Assembly: GCA_011524855.1 (NCBI GenBank) | Contig: WTJK01000061.1 | Span: 77,426-126,550 of the forward strand | Reading direction: 5' to 3' | Length of the DNA stretch: 49,125 nt | Origin: Methanobacteriota archaeon | GTDB lineage: Archaea; Thermoplasmatota; Poseidoniia; Poseidoniales; Poseidoniaceae | In this document: positions 1 through 11,284 of the stretch, one piece after another | How the letters are laid out: every line of letters begins with the position of its first letter | How positions within the stretch are numbered: the stretch's first letter is position 1 | Translations under genes and position numbers: made by a program | The notes under the pieces: generated by a model | What the model saw: the letters and a program-made list of their open reading frames with translations, nothing else | What the model was told of the DNA's origin: nothing | Database searches by the model: none

Positions 1-302
1 GGGCCGTTGGCCGTGCCTTGTCCGTAGGAAGTGGTGAGCTCGTAGGCCAGAGGGACGACGATCATGTCCGCTACCTCTCTGGCTGGACCGACGCCCAAAA
101 AGGCGCCTTCGACGAACGGCGGTTCCACAGCGCAGGGTCAGACGCGCCCTTCTTCATCCTGCCGATGGGACGCAGCCCTTTCGACCGGTGCAAACGATGA
201 TTCGGAGGAACCGTCGTAGAACATTTAATATGGGTCGGTGACCAATATAATACAGCAACAGCGACGCAAAAGTGGCCGCTGGGGCATACACGAGGCGATG
301 AT
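1..302. other. left-edge region, no gene assigned
   Basis: No gene can be assigned with confidence here. One minus-strand frame is open from a GTG at 128 to the window edge and could be the beginning of a gene that continues to the left. Its reading includes the stretch REVADMIVVPLAYE. The same frame continues upstream of an in-frame TGA (138-140) to an ATG at 226. A plus-strand frame is also open from base 3 to a TGA at about 200. Third-position GC is high in both, so composition does not decide. The right part of the region carries AT-rich promoter-like sequence (about 222-252). Confidence 0.3.
244..252 (+). promoter_or_regulatory. TATA box, DUF6015-like gene
   Basis: AATATAATA stands out from GC-rich surroundings about 51 bases upstream of the ATG at 303. 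This would place transcription start near 275 and leave a short leader containing a GAGGCGATG Shine-Dalgarno-like stretch. A second AT-rich block (TTTAATATG) lies at about 225-233 and could serve either strand. Confidence 0.4.
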
Positions 303-722
303 ATGGGGATGACATTGGGTGAATTGACGCGTGCCATCCAGCAGCACATCGACCTCGACATGGACACGGAAGTGGCGCAAGGCATGGCTGAGCACGCCCT
401 CGGGTTTTTCGGCTTTTACAACCGCATCATCGACAACGCCTTGGAGCCAACCGACCGAAACCTGTTCTACATGTTCCAAGATTACGACCTGTTGACCACG
501 GAATCCGAGGAAACCACCCTCTGGGACGGGCGTGAATGGCGCATCCACTACTGGAAGTTCAAACCCGACCTTCGAGAGCGTGTTGAAGCCTACATGCAGC
601 GCAACCTGCAGGAAGAAGAAGTCGATCCGTTTGCCGACATCTACAGCAGCGACGGAGCAAGCATTTGGGTTCGAGAAGACGAGAAGGTCACCAACCCCAA
701 TGCGTTCACCTCCGATTGGTGA
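303..722 (+). CDS. DUF6015-like small archaeal protein
   Basis: This is a 139-residue soluble acidic protein with no signal peptide or membrane segment. Its core, roughly residues 5-85, reads as a helical region followed by NRIIDNALEP, LFYMFQDYDLL, TTLWDGREWRIHYW. I associate this pattern with DUF6015, a small family seen in Euryarchaeota whose function I do not know. The assignment is from memory of the pattern. The C-terminal 50 residues look like a charged tail. A second ATG six bases in (309) is an equally possible start. The ATG at 303 is preceded by GAGG at suitable spacing. The secreted peptidase gene follows after 49 bases on the same strand and may be co-transcribed. Confidence 0.75.
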   Translation: MGMTLGELTRAIQQHIDLDMDTEVAQGMAEHALGFFGFYNRIIDNALEPTDRNLFYMFQDYDLLTTESEETTLWDGREWRIHYWKFKPDLRERVEAYMQRNLQEEEVDPFADIYSSDGASIWVREDEKVTNPNAFTSDW

Positions 723-771
723 GACGACTCGGCAAGCAAGCGTTTTTGATTCGCTTCACCCAGGCCAATTC

Positions 772-2142
772 ATGCGAACGGCCGTTGGCTTGGTGATCTG
801 CCTCCTTTTGGCCGGCTTGCCCACCGCCGCAGCACAATACGACCCAACCCGCACCCATGCTTGGCCAGGCGAACCCATCGACAACCACGTCCACCTCACG
901 TGGGCCTCGCTGACCCTTGATGTGAACAACTGGGCGGAAGACCACCCCGATGTCGTCAGCCTTACGAGTGCAGGCACCTCCACGCTCGGAAAGACCCTGT
1001 GGGTGGTGCGTCTCTCGGACTGGTCCATGGAAACCAAACCCAACGGCAGCGCCAAAGAAATTGTCTACATCGACGGCGGTCACCACGGCAACGAATACCT
1101 TGGGACGGCGCTGGCGTACTTGACGGCGAAGACGTACATCAACGGCTGGACCGCAGGCGACGAAGCGATCGTCGAGACCCTTCAGAACACGGAACTTCAC
1201 ATTCTCATCATGCTCAATCCGGACGGGAACGACATCGACACCCGTTGGAACATCAATCAGGTGGATCTCAACCGAAACTACGACCACTACTGGAACACCT
1301 GCCCCACCACACAACCGGGCAGCAGCGCCTTCAGTGAATCCGAAACGGCCTCCAATTCAGCCTACATGAACACCCACGTGACGGACGCAGACCTGTACGT
1401 CACCATGCACACCGGCGTATGGATCATGCTCTACCCGTGGGGTAAATGGCCTGAGCAACCACCCGATTGGGAACTGTTCCATTTCATTCGCGACGACGTC
1501 CACGAGCAGGTGTCCCCCATCCCCATTCAGAACGCCAATCAGGGGCTGTATCCCAACTGCGGCACCAGCCGCGACTACGGATACGGGGTCATGGGTTTCC
1601 CCACGTTCACGTTTGAAACCGACGACGAGCAATTTGTCCCCGGGTCGTTTGAAGCCCTTGAGGACCGCCTCGGAGAAGAAATGGACGTGATGCACTACCT
1701 CATCGAGAACGTGTGGTTTTGGCGAGCACGGTTGTCGGTTGATGCCCTTGAGGTGAGCGAAGATCGGATCACGGCCACCGTCCACAACCTCGGTCACGCC
1801 AGCACCGCCAATGCCACCCTTCAGCACCTCGACGAGGAAGGCAACGTGCGCTGGACCTCCCCCTTGTTCAACGTGAACGCCACCAACTCCACGACCCTGT
1901 CGTTCGATGCCAATCCCACGTGGATTGACCCGGACGGGCATTGGAATTTGAATTACCAAAAGCGTGTCATCAACGCCGCTACGTGGGTCAACGAAACCGT
2001 CGAGGACGACCTGGTCGTGCTGGTGGAATCCGAGGAGGCAGGTTTGTTGTTGGGCACCGGTTTGTTCCACCCGATGACCTCCCTGCTTGGCATGGTGCTC
2101 ATCGGTTGGGGCCGAGGGCGTCGCCAAGACGCCACGGTCTGA
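772..2142 (+). CDS. secreted M14 zinc carboxypeptidase
   Basis: This 456-residue metallopeptidase probably removes C-terminal amino acids from peptides outside the cell. Residues 1-21 form a signal peptide (charged MR, hydrophobic core LVICLLLAGL, then AAA). The M14 catalytic set is complete: the zinc motif HGNE gives His105 and Glu108, the third ligand is His213 (VTMHTG), the substrate-binding motif DLNRNYD is at 165-171, and the general base is Glu282 in TFETDDE. Residues beyond about 310 form a beta-rich accessory domain. The C-terminus has a hydrophobic segment near 430-447 followed by RGRRQ, which suggests membrane anchoring. The frame is open further upstream, but only the ATG at 772 starts with a signal peptide. 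Substrate specificity cannot be read from the sequence. Confidence 0.9.
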   Translation: MRTAVGLVICLLLAGLPTAAAQYDPTRTHAWPGEPIDNHVHLTWASLTLDVNNWAEDHPDVVSLTSAGTSTLGKTLWVVRLSDWSMETKPNGSAKEIVYIDGGHHGNEYLGTALAYLTAKTYINGWTAGDEAIVETLQNTELHILIMLNPDGNDIDTRWNINQVDLNRNYDHYWNTCPTTQPGSSAFSESETASNSAYMNTHVTDADLYVTMHTGVWIMLYPWGKWPEQPPDWELFHFIRDDVHEQVSPIPIQNANQGLYPNCGTSRDYGYGVMGFPTFTFETDDEQFVPGSFEALEDRLGEEMDVMHYLIENVWFWRARLSVDALEVSEDRITATVHNLGHASTANATLQHLDEEGNVRWTSPLFNVNATNSTTLSFDANPTWIDPDGHWNLNYQKRVINAATWVNETVEDDLVVLVESEEAGLLLGTGLFHPMTSLLGMVLIGWGRGRRQDATV

Positions 2143-2223
2143 GCGCATCAACGGCCACCGGCGGTTGAACATCCAACGGACGAGGTTTGAAGAACACCGT
2201 CGCATTCGGTGGCGTTGAGTCAC

Positions 2224-3717
2224 ATGCAAGTCACGGTCAGTTCAGGAAACAACATCTACGGCACCCTGGTGTTGCCCATCTTCGAAGGTACAGAAACCAT
2301 CGGTGCGACCAACGAAGGCGTCCCCAATGCGCTCAAGGCACAAATCAACCGTGTGCTCTCGGAGGGGGACTTCAAAGGCAAAGCCAACAGCACGATGACG
2401 TTGCTCGGGACGGACGGAGGCAAGGCCATGCTCGTCGGTTTGGGCAAGGAAGCCGATGCCACCGTCCACACCTACCGCGATGCAGGTGCCTCCGCCGTGG
2501 CCGCTCGGAAGAAAGTCCACGGCTCGGAATTCACGGTGAATTTCTCCACCAAAGACACGGCAGCTATCGCTGCTTTCGCTGAGGGCATGATGCTTCGGGA
2601 CTACGAATACAACGAGTACAAGAGCAAAGACGACGATGACGATGACGCCGACCTGTCCACCCGCATCAACTGCAACGAGGCCGATGTGGAAACCTTGGGG
2701 GCGGCTGTCGAGCGTGCAGCTGGCGTTGCCGGCGGTGTTCACTTGTCCCGCGACCTTGGCAACTGCCCGCCCAACGACATGTACCCGATGGCCTTCGCTG
2801 AGAAAGCCGAAGCTTGGGCCAAGCAATACAGCAACGTAACGGTGGAAGTCATCGAATACGAAGCGGCCAAGCGACTCGGCATGGGCGGCCTGGTGGCCGT
2901 TGGAATGGGCTCGGCCCGAAAGCCGTGCATGGTGATCTTCACCCTCAACGGAGACCAAAGCGGCCCTCACCCCGTCCTTGTGGGCAAAGGCATCACCTTT
3001 GACACCGGGGGCATTTCCATCAAGCCCAGCCCCAGCATGGACGAGATGAAGTACGACATGGGCGGCTCCGCCACCGTGTTTGGCACGATGGAAGCGCTCG
3101 CTGCCATCGGCTACGACAAAAAGGTCGTCGGTATCACCTGCATGGCCGAAAACATGCCCTCCTCCAACGCCCAGCGACCCGGGGACGTCATCACCACCCT
3201 CTCTGGCAAGACCATCGAGGTGCTGAACACCGACGCCGAAGGTCGCCTCGTGCTCTCGGACGGGTTGTGGAAGGCCGGGACGGACTTCGATGCTGAATAC
3301 ATCATTGACTTCGCTACTCTCACCGGTGCATGCGTCGTCGCGCTGGGCCACGAAGCCACCGGCCTTTGGTCCAACGACGACGACTTCCGAACCCGCATCC
3401 ACGATGCAGGCAACGACGTCGGCGAACTCGCTTGGCCCATGCCCCTGCTTCCTGCCTTTGAGAAGGAAATGACCGATTCCAAAATCGCCGATACCCGAAA
3501 CCTTGGGGCCGGTCGATGGGGCGGTGCCAACACCGCTGCTGCCTTCCTCAAGCAGTTCGTCCCGGAAAAGGGCGAAGGTGACGACGCCAAGCAGGTCACC
3601 TGGGCCCACATGGACATTGCAGGAACATACTGGGGGGCCAAGACCAACAAGACCGTTGGTCACGGGGCAACCGGCGTTCACGTTCGCACCATGGTTCGCC
3701 TGATCACCGGCGAGTGA
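2224..3717 (+). CDS. pepA: M17 leucyl aminopeptidase
   Basis: A 497-residue cytosolic aminopeptidase that removes N-terminal residues from peptides with two bound metal ions. Metal and catalytic residues of family M17 are present: Lys255 and Asp260 in VGKGITFDTGG, Lys267, Asp278, and Asp337/Glu339/Arg341 in the signature NTDAEGRL. Length fits the family (about 480-500). The N-terminal macro-like domain is followed by a run of aspartates at 136-143 in the linker. The ATG at 2224 is preferred; an in-frame GTG at 2209 would add five residues. It follows the secreted carboxypeptidase by 81 bases, suggesting uptake and final breakdown of peptides. It converges on metH, and the 90 bases between them show no clear terminator. 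Confidence 0.93.
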   Translation: MQVTVSSGNNIYGTLVLPIFEGTETIGATNEGVPNALKAQINRVLSEGDFKGKANSTMTLLGTDGGKAMLVGLGKEADATVHTYRDAGASAVAARKKVHGSEFTVNFSTKDTAAIAAFAEGMMLRDYEYNEYKSKDDDDDDADLSTRINCNEADVETLGAAVERAAGVAGGVHLSRDLGNCPPNDMYPMAFAEKAEAWAKQYSNVTVEVIEYEAAKRLGMGGLVAVGMGSARKPCMVIFTLNGDQSGPHPVLVGKGITFDTGGISIKPSPSMDEMKYDMGGSATVFGTMEALAAIGYDKKVVGITCMAENMPSSNAQRPGDVITTLSGKTIEVLNTDAEGRLVLSDGLWKAGTDFDAEYIIDFATLTGACVVALGHEATGLWSNDDDFRTRIHDAGNDVGELAWPMPLLPAFEKEMTDSKIADTRNLGAGRWGGANTAAAFLKQFVPEKGEGDDAKQVTWAHMDIAGTYWGAKTNKTVGHGATGVHVRTMVRLITGE

Positions 3718-3807
3718 ACCTGAAGATGGACCAGGTCAGTACCCGCACGATTGGCCCGTTCGATATGGCGGTAGCCCCGGGCTGTTCTCGACGAGACTGT
3801 CCTCAGG

Positions 3808-6800
3808 TCAGTTGGGATCGTAATCGATGACCGACGCCAGCCAATACTCCACCTCACGCCGAGCACACCCTCGACGTTGCGCCAAATCCATCACTTGACC
3901 TTCGTCCACGCGATTGACCGCAAAATAGGTCGCATCGGGGTGAGCGAAGTACATCCCTGAGACGCTGGCCGCAGGACGGGTGGCGCAGGATTCGGTCAAC
4001 TCGAACCCGTGTTCTTCAGCCCCAAGCAGTTCAAACAACGCTCGCTTGTCGCTGTGGTCGGGACAAGCCGGATAACCAAAAGCCGGACGGATGGAGCGGT
4101 AATCGGCGTTCATCAACCGCTCGTGGGTCATCGTATCGTCGTCGGGGAACCCCCACAGCGCACGGATGCGTTGATGCAGCGCTTCAGCAGAAGCCTCCGC
4201 AAGTCGGTCGGCAATGGCTTTGACCATGATCGCGTTGTAATCGTCGTGATCGGCTTCGTAGTGTTCAGCCAGCGCCTCTGCACCGTGAATCGCCACGGCG
4301 AAGGTGCCAACATGATCGTTGTGTTCGTGGCCTTCGGGAGCGATGAAGTCAGCCAAACATCGATTGTCAACACCCGCATCGCGTTGCTGGCGAAGGAAAC
4401 AGAACGTGTGTTCCCGATTTCCGGTGACGATGAGGTCTTCTCCTCGGGACCGAGCTGGCCAAAACCCAGCGATGGCTTTGACACGCAAGCTCCCCGAAGC
4501 GATGATCTCGTTGAGCATCCGCTGACCGTTCTCGAACACGTCTCGGGCGGCTTCACCCTTCTCAGGGTGTTCGAGGATGCTGGGGTACGTGCCCTTCATG
4601 TCCCAAGCCGTGAAGAAGAAATTCCAATCGATGAACGGCACGAGCTCCTCAAGGCCCAACTCAAACGATCGAACGCCGTGAAACGGCGGGGGTGGAGACG
4701 TGGTGGCGTCGAACGTCAATCGGGGTTGCTTCGCTCTCGCCTTGTCCAACGTCAGCAGGGGTTGGGCCATTTTTCGCTCGAACAGCGCTGTTAATCGCTG
4801 GTGCTCCTTCTCCAGACCCGCTTTAAACACCGAACGGCGCTCCTCGTCCAGCAGGTCGTTGAGGACCCCGGAGACCAAGGAGGCATCTTTGACGTGAACC
4901 ACTTCAGAGCCGTAGGCCGGGGCAATTCGCACGGCCGTGTGTTGACGTGAGGTGGTGGCCCCACCGATGAGCAGCGGCAACGACATCTCACGCCGATCCA
5001 TTTCCTTGGCCACACCGATCATCTCATCGAGGGAGGGCGTGATCAGTCCCGAAAGGCCAACAATATCGGCGTCCACCGCTTCTGCCTTGTCCAAGATCGT
5101 TGACATCGGCACCATCACGCCAAGGTCATGAACGGCGTAATTGTTGCACTGGAGCACAATGCTCACGATGTTTTTCCCGATGTCGTGGACGTCCCCTTTC
5201 ACGGTCGCCAACACCACCGTGCCCCGTGTCTTCTTTTCCGAGGCACCGTCGTGCATGTGAGGTTCGAGCCATGCCACGGCTTTTTTCATGACACGGGCGC
5301 TCTTCACCACCTGGGGAAGGAACATTTTTCCGGACCCAAAGAGGTCACCGACCACGTTCATGCCGTCCATCAGCGGCCCTTCGATGATGGACAGCGCATC
5401 GCCGTTCAACGCGAACGCAGCCTCTACATCAGCTTCGATGTACTCCGTGATGCCGTGGACCAAGGCGTGCCCCAACCGTTCGTTGACGCCGAGGTCGCGC
5501 CACGCCTCCGACTCCACCACGGTGGTTGCGTTGGTGGCGAAATTCGCAGCGTTCGCCACCAAGTGTTCTGTGGATTCCGGATGGCGGTCGAACAGGACGT
5601 CTTCGACCAGGGTGAGAAGGGAGGCGTCAATGTCCTGGTACAGTGTCAAATGAGACGGGTTCACGATGCCCATGGTCAGGCCGGCTTTGATGGCATGATG
5701 GAGGAACGAAGCGTGCATGGCTTGTCGGACCGGGTCGTTGCCTCGGAAGGAGAAGGACAAGTTGCTGATGCCACCGCTGACCATCGTGGTTGGGCATGCG
5801 GCTCGAATGCGTCGGGTCGCCTCGATGAAATTGATGGCGAAGGCGTTGTGCTCCTCCATGCCCGTCGCTACAGCGAGCACGTTCGGGTCGTGCACGATAT
5901 CGGATGGGTCGAAACCCACCACATCCACGAGGAGCTGTTGCGCACGCAGGGCAATCTCGACCTTGCGTTCCACCGTTTCCGCTTGGCCTTGCTCATCGAA
6001 ACCCATCACGATGACGGCAGCCCCGTACCGGTGGATGGCCTTCGCCTGCTCAAGGAACACCGCTTCACCTTCCTTGAGGGAAATGGAATTCACCACAGGT
6101 TTGCCTTGGACGCACTTGAGACCTGCTTCGAGCACGCTCCACTTTGATGAATCGATCATGATGGGGACGGAAGCAATCTCCGGTTCGGTCGCGACGATGT
6201 TGAGGAAGTTGGTCATCACCGCCTCGCTGTCAATCAGACCCTCGTCCATGTTGACATCGATGAGGTTGGCTCCGTTGCGGACCTGTTCACGGGCGACGTC
6301 CACCGCTCCTTCGAGATCGTTGGCCGTGATCAGCCGTCGGAATTTGGCCGAACCCGTCACGTTGGTGCGCTCCCCCACCATCACCAGGTTGGAGGAAGGG
6401 TGAACGGCAAAGACATCCAATCCGGCATAGGTCGTTGTCCTCGGCACCTCGCCCGGAACCCGTGGTTCCATGCCGTCCACGGCGGCCCGAATGGCGGCGA
6501 TGTGCTCGGGCGTGGTGCCGCAACACCCACCGACGAGGTTCAACAAACCGTCCCGCACCAAAGCGGCCACGTGAGCGGCGGTAATGGAAGGTGTTTCGTC
6601 AAAGCCCGATGGAGAAAGGGGATTGGGCAGCCCTGCGTTGGGATACAAGTGCGTCTTGATGTCCGCGATTGAGGCCAGTGTGGTCAATTTGCTTCGCAAT
6701 CCGGTTGCTCCAAGACCGCAGTTCAGTCCGACGCTGAACGGTTTCGCATGGCGAACGGTGGCCCAAAACGCTTCCACGCTTTGACCGAAGACGGTACGGT

Positions 6801-7455
6801 CGCCCTCTTCTTGGATGAACGTCACGGAAATCATGATCGGCAACGTCACGCCAAGCTGGTCAAAAGCGTCCAACGTGGCTTTGATGGCTGCCTTCGCATT
6901 GAGTACATCAAAGATGGTCTCGATGAGTACGATGTCACAACCACCCTCAATGAGCGCCAACACCTGTTCGAGGTAGGCGTCGTAGACCTCATCCCACGAC
7001 GCGTCACGGGCCGAAGGGTCGTCGACGTTGGACGATGCGGAGAGGGTGACGTTGGTTGGCCCGATGGCGCCGGCCACCCATGCCTGTTGGCCGGTGGTTC
7101 GAAGGTGCGCATCTACGGCTTCGCGGGCCAGCCGAGCCGATGCCAGGTTCATGTCACGTGCACGATGACTCAACCCGTACTCTGCCTGAGCGATGGCGGT
7201 GGCTCCGAAGGTGTTGGTTTCCACAATGTCCGCACCCGCTGCAAGGTATTGGGCGTGGATGTCGCGAATGACATCTGGACGGGAGATGGAGAGCATCTCG
7301 TTGTTGCCTTTGAGGTCGATGGAGTGGTCCTTGAGTGGTTCATCACGAAAGTCCGATTCATCCAGCCCGACCTGTTGAATCATGGTGCCCATGGCGCCGT
7401 CGATGATGACGATACGCTGGTCTGACAGCGCCGTCAAATCGTTGACTGTGTCCAT
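3808..7455 (-). CDS. metH: cobalamin-dependent methionine synthase
   Basis: This 1215-residue enzyme transfers the methyl group of methyl-tetrahydrofolate to homocysteine through cobalamin. All four modules are present. The homocysteine domain (about 1-325) has zinc ligands Cys246, Cys311 and Cys312 (GGCCGTT). The pterin domain (about 355-620) includes NVNMDEG-like IDVNMDEG and MIDSSKW. The B12 cap and Rossmann domain (about 650-890) has the cobalt ligand His757 in GDVHDIGKN and GLSGLITPS. The C-terminal reactivation domain binds S-adenosylmethionine (about 900-1215, with PACPDHSDK). Length and cysteine positions almost match the Escherichia coli enzyme (1227). It starts four bases after the metF stop, with GAGGATGA as ribosome site, so the two form one operon. 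The reactivation domain implies aerobic life, and B12 is needed. Confidence 0.98.
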   Translation of the reverse strand: MDTVNDLTALSDQRIVIIDGAMGTMIQQVGLDESDFRDEPLKDHSIDLKGNNEMLSISRPDVIRDIHAQYLAAGADIVETNTFGATAIAQAEYGLSHRARDMNLASARLAREAVDAHLRTTGQQAWVAGAIGPTNVTLSASSNVDDPSARDASWDEVYDAYLEQVLALIEGGCDIVLIETIFDVLNAKAAIKATLDAFDQLGVTLPIMISVTFIQEEGDRTVFGQSVEAFWATVRHAKPFSVGLNCGLGATGLRSKLTTLASIADIKTHLYPNAGLPNPLSPSGFDETPSITAAHVAALVRDGLLNLVGGCCGTTPEHIAAIRAAVDGMEPRVPGEVPRTTTYAGLDVFAVHPSSNLVMVGERTNVTGSAKFRRLITANDLEGAVDVAREQVRNGANLIDVNMDEGLIDSEAVMTNFLNIVATEPEIASVPIMIDSSKWSVLEAGLKCVQGKPVVNSISLKEGEAVFLEQAKAIHRYGAAVIVMGFDEQGQAETVERKVEIALRAQQLLVDVVGFDPSDIVHDPNVLAVATGMEEHNAFAINFIEATRRIRAACPTTMVSGGISNLSFSFRGNDPVRQAMHASFLHHAIKAGLTMGIVNPSHLTLYQDIDASLLTLVEDVLFDRHPESTEHLVANAANFATNATTVVESEAWRDLGVNERLGHALVHGITEYIEADVEAAFALNGDALSIIEGPLMDGMNVVGDLFGSGKMFLPQVVKSARVMKKAVAWLEPHMHDGASEKKTRGTVVLATVKGDVHDIGKNIVSIVLQCNNYAVHDLGVMVPMSTILDKAEAVDADIVGLSGLITPSLDEMIGVAKEMDRREMSLPLLIGGATTSRQHTAVRIAPAYGSEVVHVKDASLVSGVLNDLLDEERRSVFKAGLEKEHQRLTALFERKMAQPLLTLDKARAKQPRLTFDATTSPPPPFHGVRSFELGLEELVPFIDWNFFFTAWDMKGTYPSILEHPEKGEAARDVFENGQRMLNEIIASGSLRVKAIAGFWPARSRGEDLIVTGNREHTFCFLRQQRDAGVDNRCLADFIAPEGHEHNDHVGTFAVAIHGAEALAEHYEADHDDYNAIMVKAIADRLAEASAEALHQRIRALWGFPDDDTMTHERLMNADYRSIRPAFGYPACPDHSDKRALFELLGAEEHGFELTESCATRPAASVSGMYFAHPDATYFAVNRVDEGQVMDLAQRRGCARREVEYWLASVIDYDPN

Positions 7456-7459
7456 GCTC

Positions 7460-8413
7460 TCATCCTCGCATACGGCTGATCAGTCGGTTGAACACACGGC
7501 TGTTGTTCATGGTGAAGAAGTGGACGCCAGGCACACCCTTCGCAAGCAGTTCTCGAGTTTGCGCTTCTGCATGGTTCAAACCAACCTCCACCACTTCTTC
7601 ATCGCTTGAGCAGGCATTCACGGCGTCGATCAACGACGAAGGCATCACCGTATGGAAAATGGCGGGGAGAACCTCGAGCTGCCGCTTGGACGTCAGGACC
7701 TTGATGCCCGGCACGATGGGGACCTCAATACCTGCATCTCGGCAGGCATCGACAAACCGGAAAAAGGCGGCGTTGTCAAAGAACATCTGTGTGATGATGA
7801 ACGACGCCCCAGCGTCGACTTTTCGCTTCAGATTCGCCACGTCGCTGGCCAAATCGTTGGCTTCGGAATGAACCTCGGGGTAGCCCGCCACACCGATGTG
7901 GAAATCCGTGGGCAGCGCATCGTTGACCCCTTCGGAATACACACCGTTGTTCAAGCGAACGATGTGCTCGACCAGTTGGTTGGCATACGCATAGCCCTGC
8001 GGGTGGGCGACAAACTGTTCGTCGTTTTTGTCAGCATCGCCACGAAGAGCGAGCACGTGCTTGAGGCCCAAGTAATCGAGGTCGACCAAGTAATCCTCCG
8101 AATCAAATTTCGAAAAGCCACCGCAAATGACATGGGGGATCACATTGAGCCCGTACTGGAACTTCAGCATGGCGCAGACCCCCAAGGTTCCAGGGTTCTT
8201 GCGGTTCCACACCCACTCGCTGCCATCTTCACCTTCGATTTCTACCCGGTGGGCACGGTGATAGGTGACGCTGACAAAAGCGGGTTTCCAGCCACCCAAG
8301 GCGTCAAAGAACTCGTGAATGTTGCGCAGGCCAAGCCCACGGTTCGGCGGAAGAATCTCCACGGAAAACGGCAAGCCCGGTTCACAGGCGTTGAACATCT
8401 CCACGAGGTCCAT
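7460..8413 (-). CDS. metF: 5,10-methylenetetrahydrofolate reductase
   Basis: A 317-residue flavoprotein that reduces methylene- to methyl-tetrahydrofolate, the methyl donor for the MetH encoded directly downstream. The family pattern is clear: Glu19 in FSVEILPP (catalytic acid in the family), [19 protein letters not shown] split over residues 93-111, Asp126 in ALRGD, and the C-terminal PGVHFFTMN motif that closes the TIM barrel. It is the first gene of the metF-metH pair. A TATA-like CTTAAAGA lies about 25 bases before the ATG, so the mRNA is probably leaderless. No riboswitch is evident upstream. Confidence 0.97.
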   Translation of the reverse strand: MDLVEMFNACEPGLPFSVEILPPNRGLGLRNIHEFFDALGGWKPAFVSVTYHRAHRVEIEGEDGSEWVWNRKNPGTLGVCAMLKFQYGLNVIPHVICGGFSKFDSEDYLVDLDYLGLKHVLALRGDADKNDEQFVAHPQGYAYANQLVEHIVRLNNGVYSEGVNDALPTDFHIGVAGYPEVHSEANDLASDVANLKRKVDAGASFIITQMFFDNAAFFRFVDACRDAGIEVPIVPGIKVLTSKRQLEVLPAIFHTVMPSSLIDAVNACSSDEEVVEVGLNHAEAQTRELLAKGVPGVHFFTMNNSRVFNRLISRMRG

Positions 8414-8434
8414 GAGCGGGCGAAGCCCGGGTTG

Positions 8435-8442
8435 TCTTTAAG
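8435..8442 (-). promoter_or_regulatory. TATA-like box, metF-metH operon
   Basis: Read on the minus strand this is CTTAAAGA, centred about 26 bases before the metF ATG at 8413. The spacing predicts transcription starting at or within a base or two of the ATG. The GC-rich sequence between contains a small inverted repeat (CGGGC-TTC-GCCCG). Confidence 0.45.
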
Positions 8443-8569
8443 CCTGTGACTCAACGCAGGCGTCTCTCACCGCCCATGACTGCGTAAGGTCAGCCGCTGT
8501 GGTCATCGGCAACCGAAGGGGACGGTGGAGACCCTCCGACCGAAGCGACGTCCTGGCGGTTTCAATGGG

Positions 8570-8577
8570 TTTATATC
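8570..8577 (+). promoter_or_regulatory. TATA box, chaperone cluster
   Basis: TTTATATC is the strongest TATA match in the divergent region between metF and the Hsp20-like gene. It predicts transcription start near 8600 and a leader of about 30 bases before the ATG at 8629. The start region holds a short inverted repeat, GGCG-TTGA-CGCC (8583-8594). This may be the main promoter for the chaperone genes that follow. Confidence 0.55.
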
Positions 8578-8628
8578 GGGAGGCGTTGACGCCACTATAC
8601 AACCGATGGTTCAGTAGTGGTGGCGGCG

Positions 8629-9315
8629 ATGGACGATGATGCATGGGAAGAAGACCTGCTCGACAAGCTGGAACAGGCCATGCGCAGCATGGGCATGCCC
8701 ATCACCCGGGATCAGTTGCGCCCGTTCCTTCGCATGATCAAAGACCAACTTGACAATTCAGGCATTGACCTCAACAAAATCGCTGGCATGCCCAACCTGA
8801 ACCTTGACCTGGACAACTTGTTCAAGAGTTTAAGCTCGGGCGAATCCATCGAAGACATTCTGAAGAATCTGGGCGTTGCGGTCCAGGTCGATGTGGCACC
8901 GGTGGACCTCGATGAATCTGCACTCGAGACGGACAATGAAGAGACCATTGCCTTGCCCTCCGACGATGTGTACCTCGACGGCTGGAACATGGCGATTACC
9001 TTGGATTTCACGCTCAAGGGCGACATACCCTCCGAACAACTCGAAATCGAGCTGGTCAAGGAGGGTTCGCAGGTTGAAATCATGCGAACCACTCAACCCA
9101 AGCCCCTGGCACTGGTGGCGTTGCCCCACCCGTGCGACGATGTTGTGGAATGGACCTTGAACAACGGCATCCTCGACATCACCCTCAAACTCACCCCTCA
9201 AGGCAAAGCCCTCGAAGTGGAGAGCGACGATGTCCCCGCCACCGGGGACGTCAACATCGACCTCGCCGACAGCGACGACGATGACGAAGACGACGGTGGC
9301 ATCCCCATTTTTTGA
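8629..9315 (+). CDS. Hsp20/alpha-crystallin-like protein
   Basis: This 228-residue acidic protein was not recognised by a whole-length match. Residues 112-190 have the outline of an alpha-crystallin (Hsp20) domain. YLDGWNMAITLDF resembles the first beta strands, an EIELVKEGSQVEI stretch follows, then VALP and the hallmark-like NNGILDITL (178-186). The N-terminal 85 residues are helical and hydrophobic in patches (LRPFLRMIKDQL), typical of the variable region that drives oligomer assembly. The C-terminus is very acidic (DSDDDDEDD) and ends in IPIF, reminiscent of the I-x-I tail motif of small heat-shock proteins. It sits 21 bases upstream of dnaK, which supports a chaperone role. A GTG at 8617 is an alternative start. 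Confidence 0.65.
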   Translation: MDDDAWEEDLLDKLEQAMRSMGMPITRDQLRPFLRMIKDQLDNSGIDLNKIAGMPNLNLDLDNLFKSLSSGESIEDILKNLGVAVQVDVAPVDLDESALETDNEETIALPSDDVYLDGWNMAITLDFTLKGDIPSEQLEIELVKEGSQVEIMRTTQPKPLALVALPHPCDDVVEWTLNNGILDITLKLTPQGKALEVESDDVPATGDVNIDLADSDDDDEDDGGIPIF

Positions 9316-9336
9316 ACAAAACAGGAAGTGAACACA

Positions 9337-11220
<1,884 letters not shown>

Positions 11221-11284
11221 GCCGCACGCCTGAATCACCTACCATGGGCGTCGGCCTTATGGGGAAGTTGGAGGTGGCGAACGC

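Noticed and set aside
532-771. 80-codon N-terminal extension of the M14 carboxypeptidase
   Set aside because: It overlaps the DUF6015-like gene in another frame, and the signal peptide begins exactly at the ATG at 772.
2636-2652. GAC/GAT run as a simple repeat
   Set aside because: It encodes an aspartate-rich linker in the aminopeptidase and is too short and impure to count as a tandem repeat.
2242-3681. 479-codon minus-strand frame across the aminopeptidase gene
   Set aside because: It is antisense to all M17 catalytic motifs and has no recognisable domains.
4009-6147. long open frames on the plus strand inside metH (about 261 and 339 codons)
   Set aside because: They are antisense to a complete, motif-perfect MetH; GC-rich third positions on one strand often keep the opposite frame open.
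8414-8628. cobalamin or S-adenosylmethionine riboswitch before metF
   Set aside because: No conserved riboswitch core was visible, and the TATA position indicates a leaderless metF mRNA.
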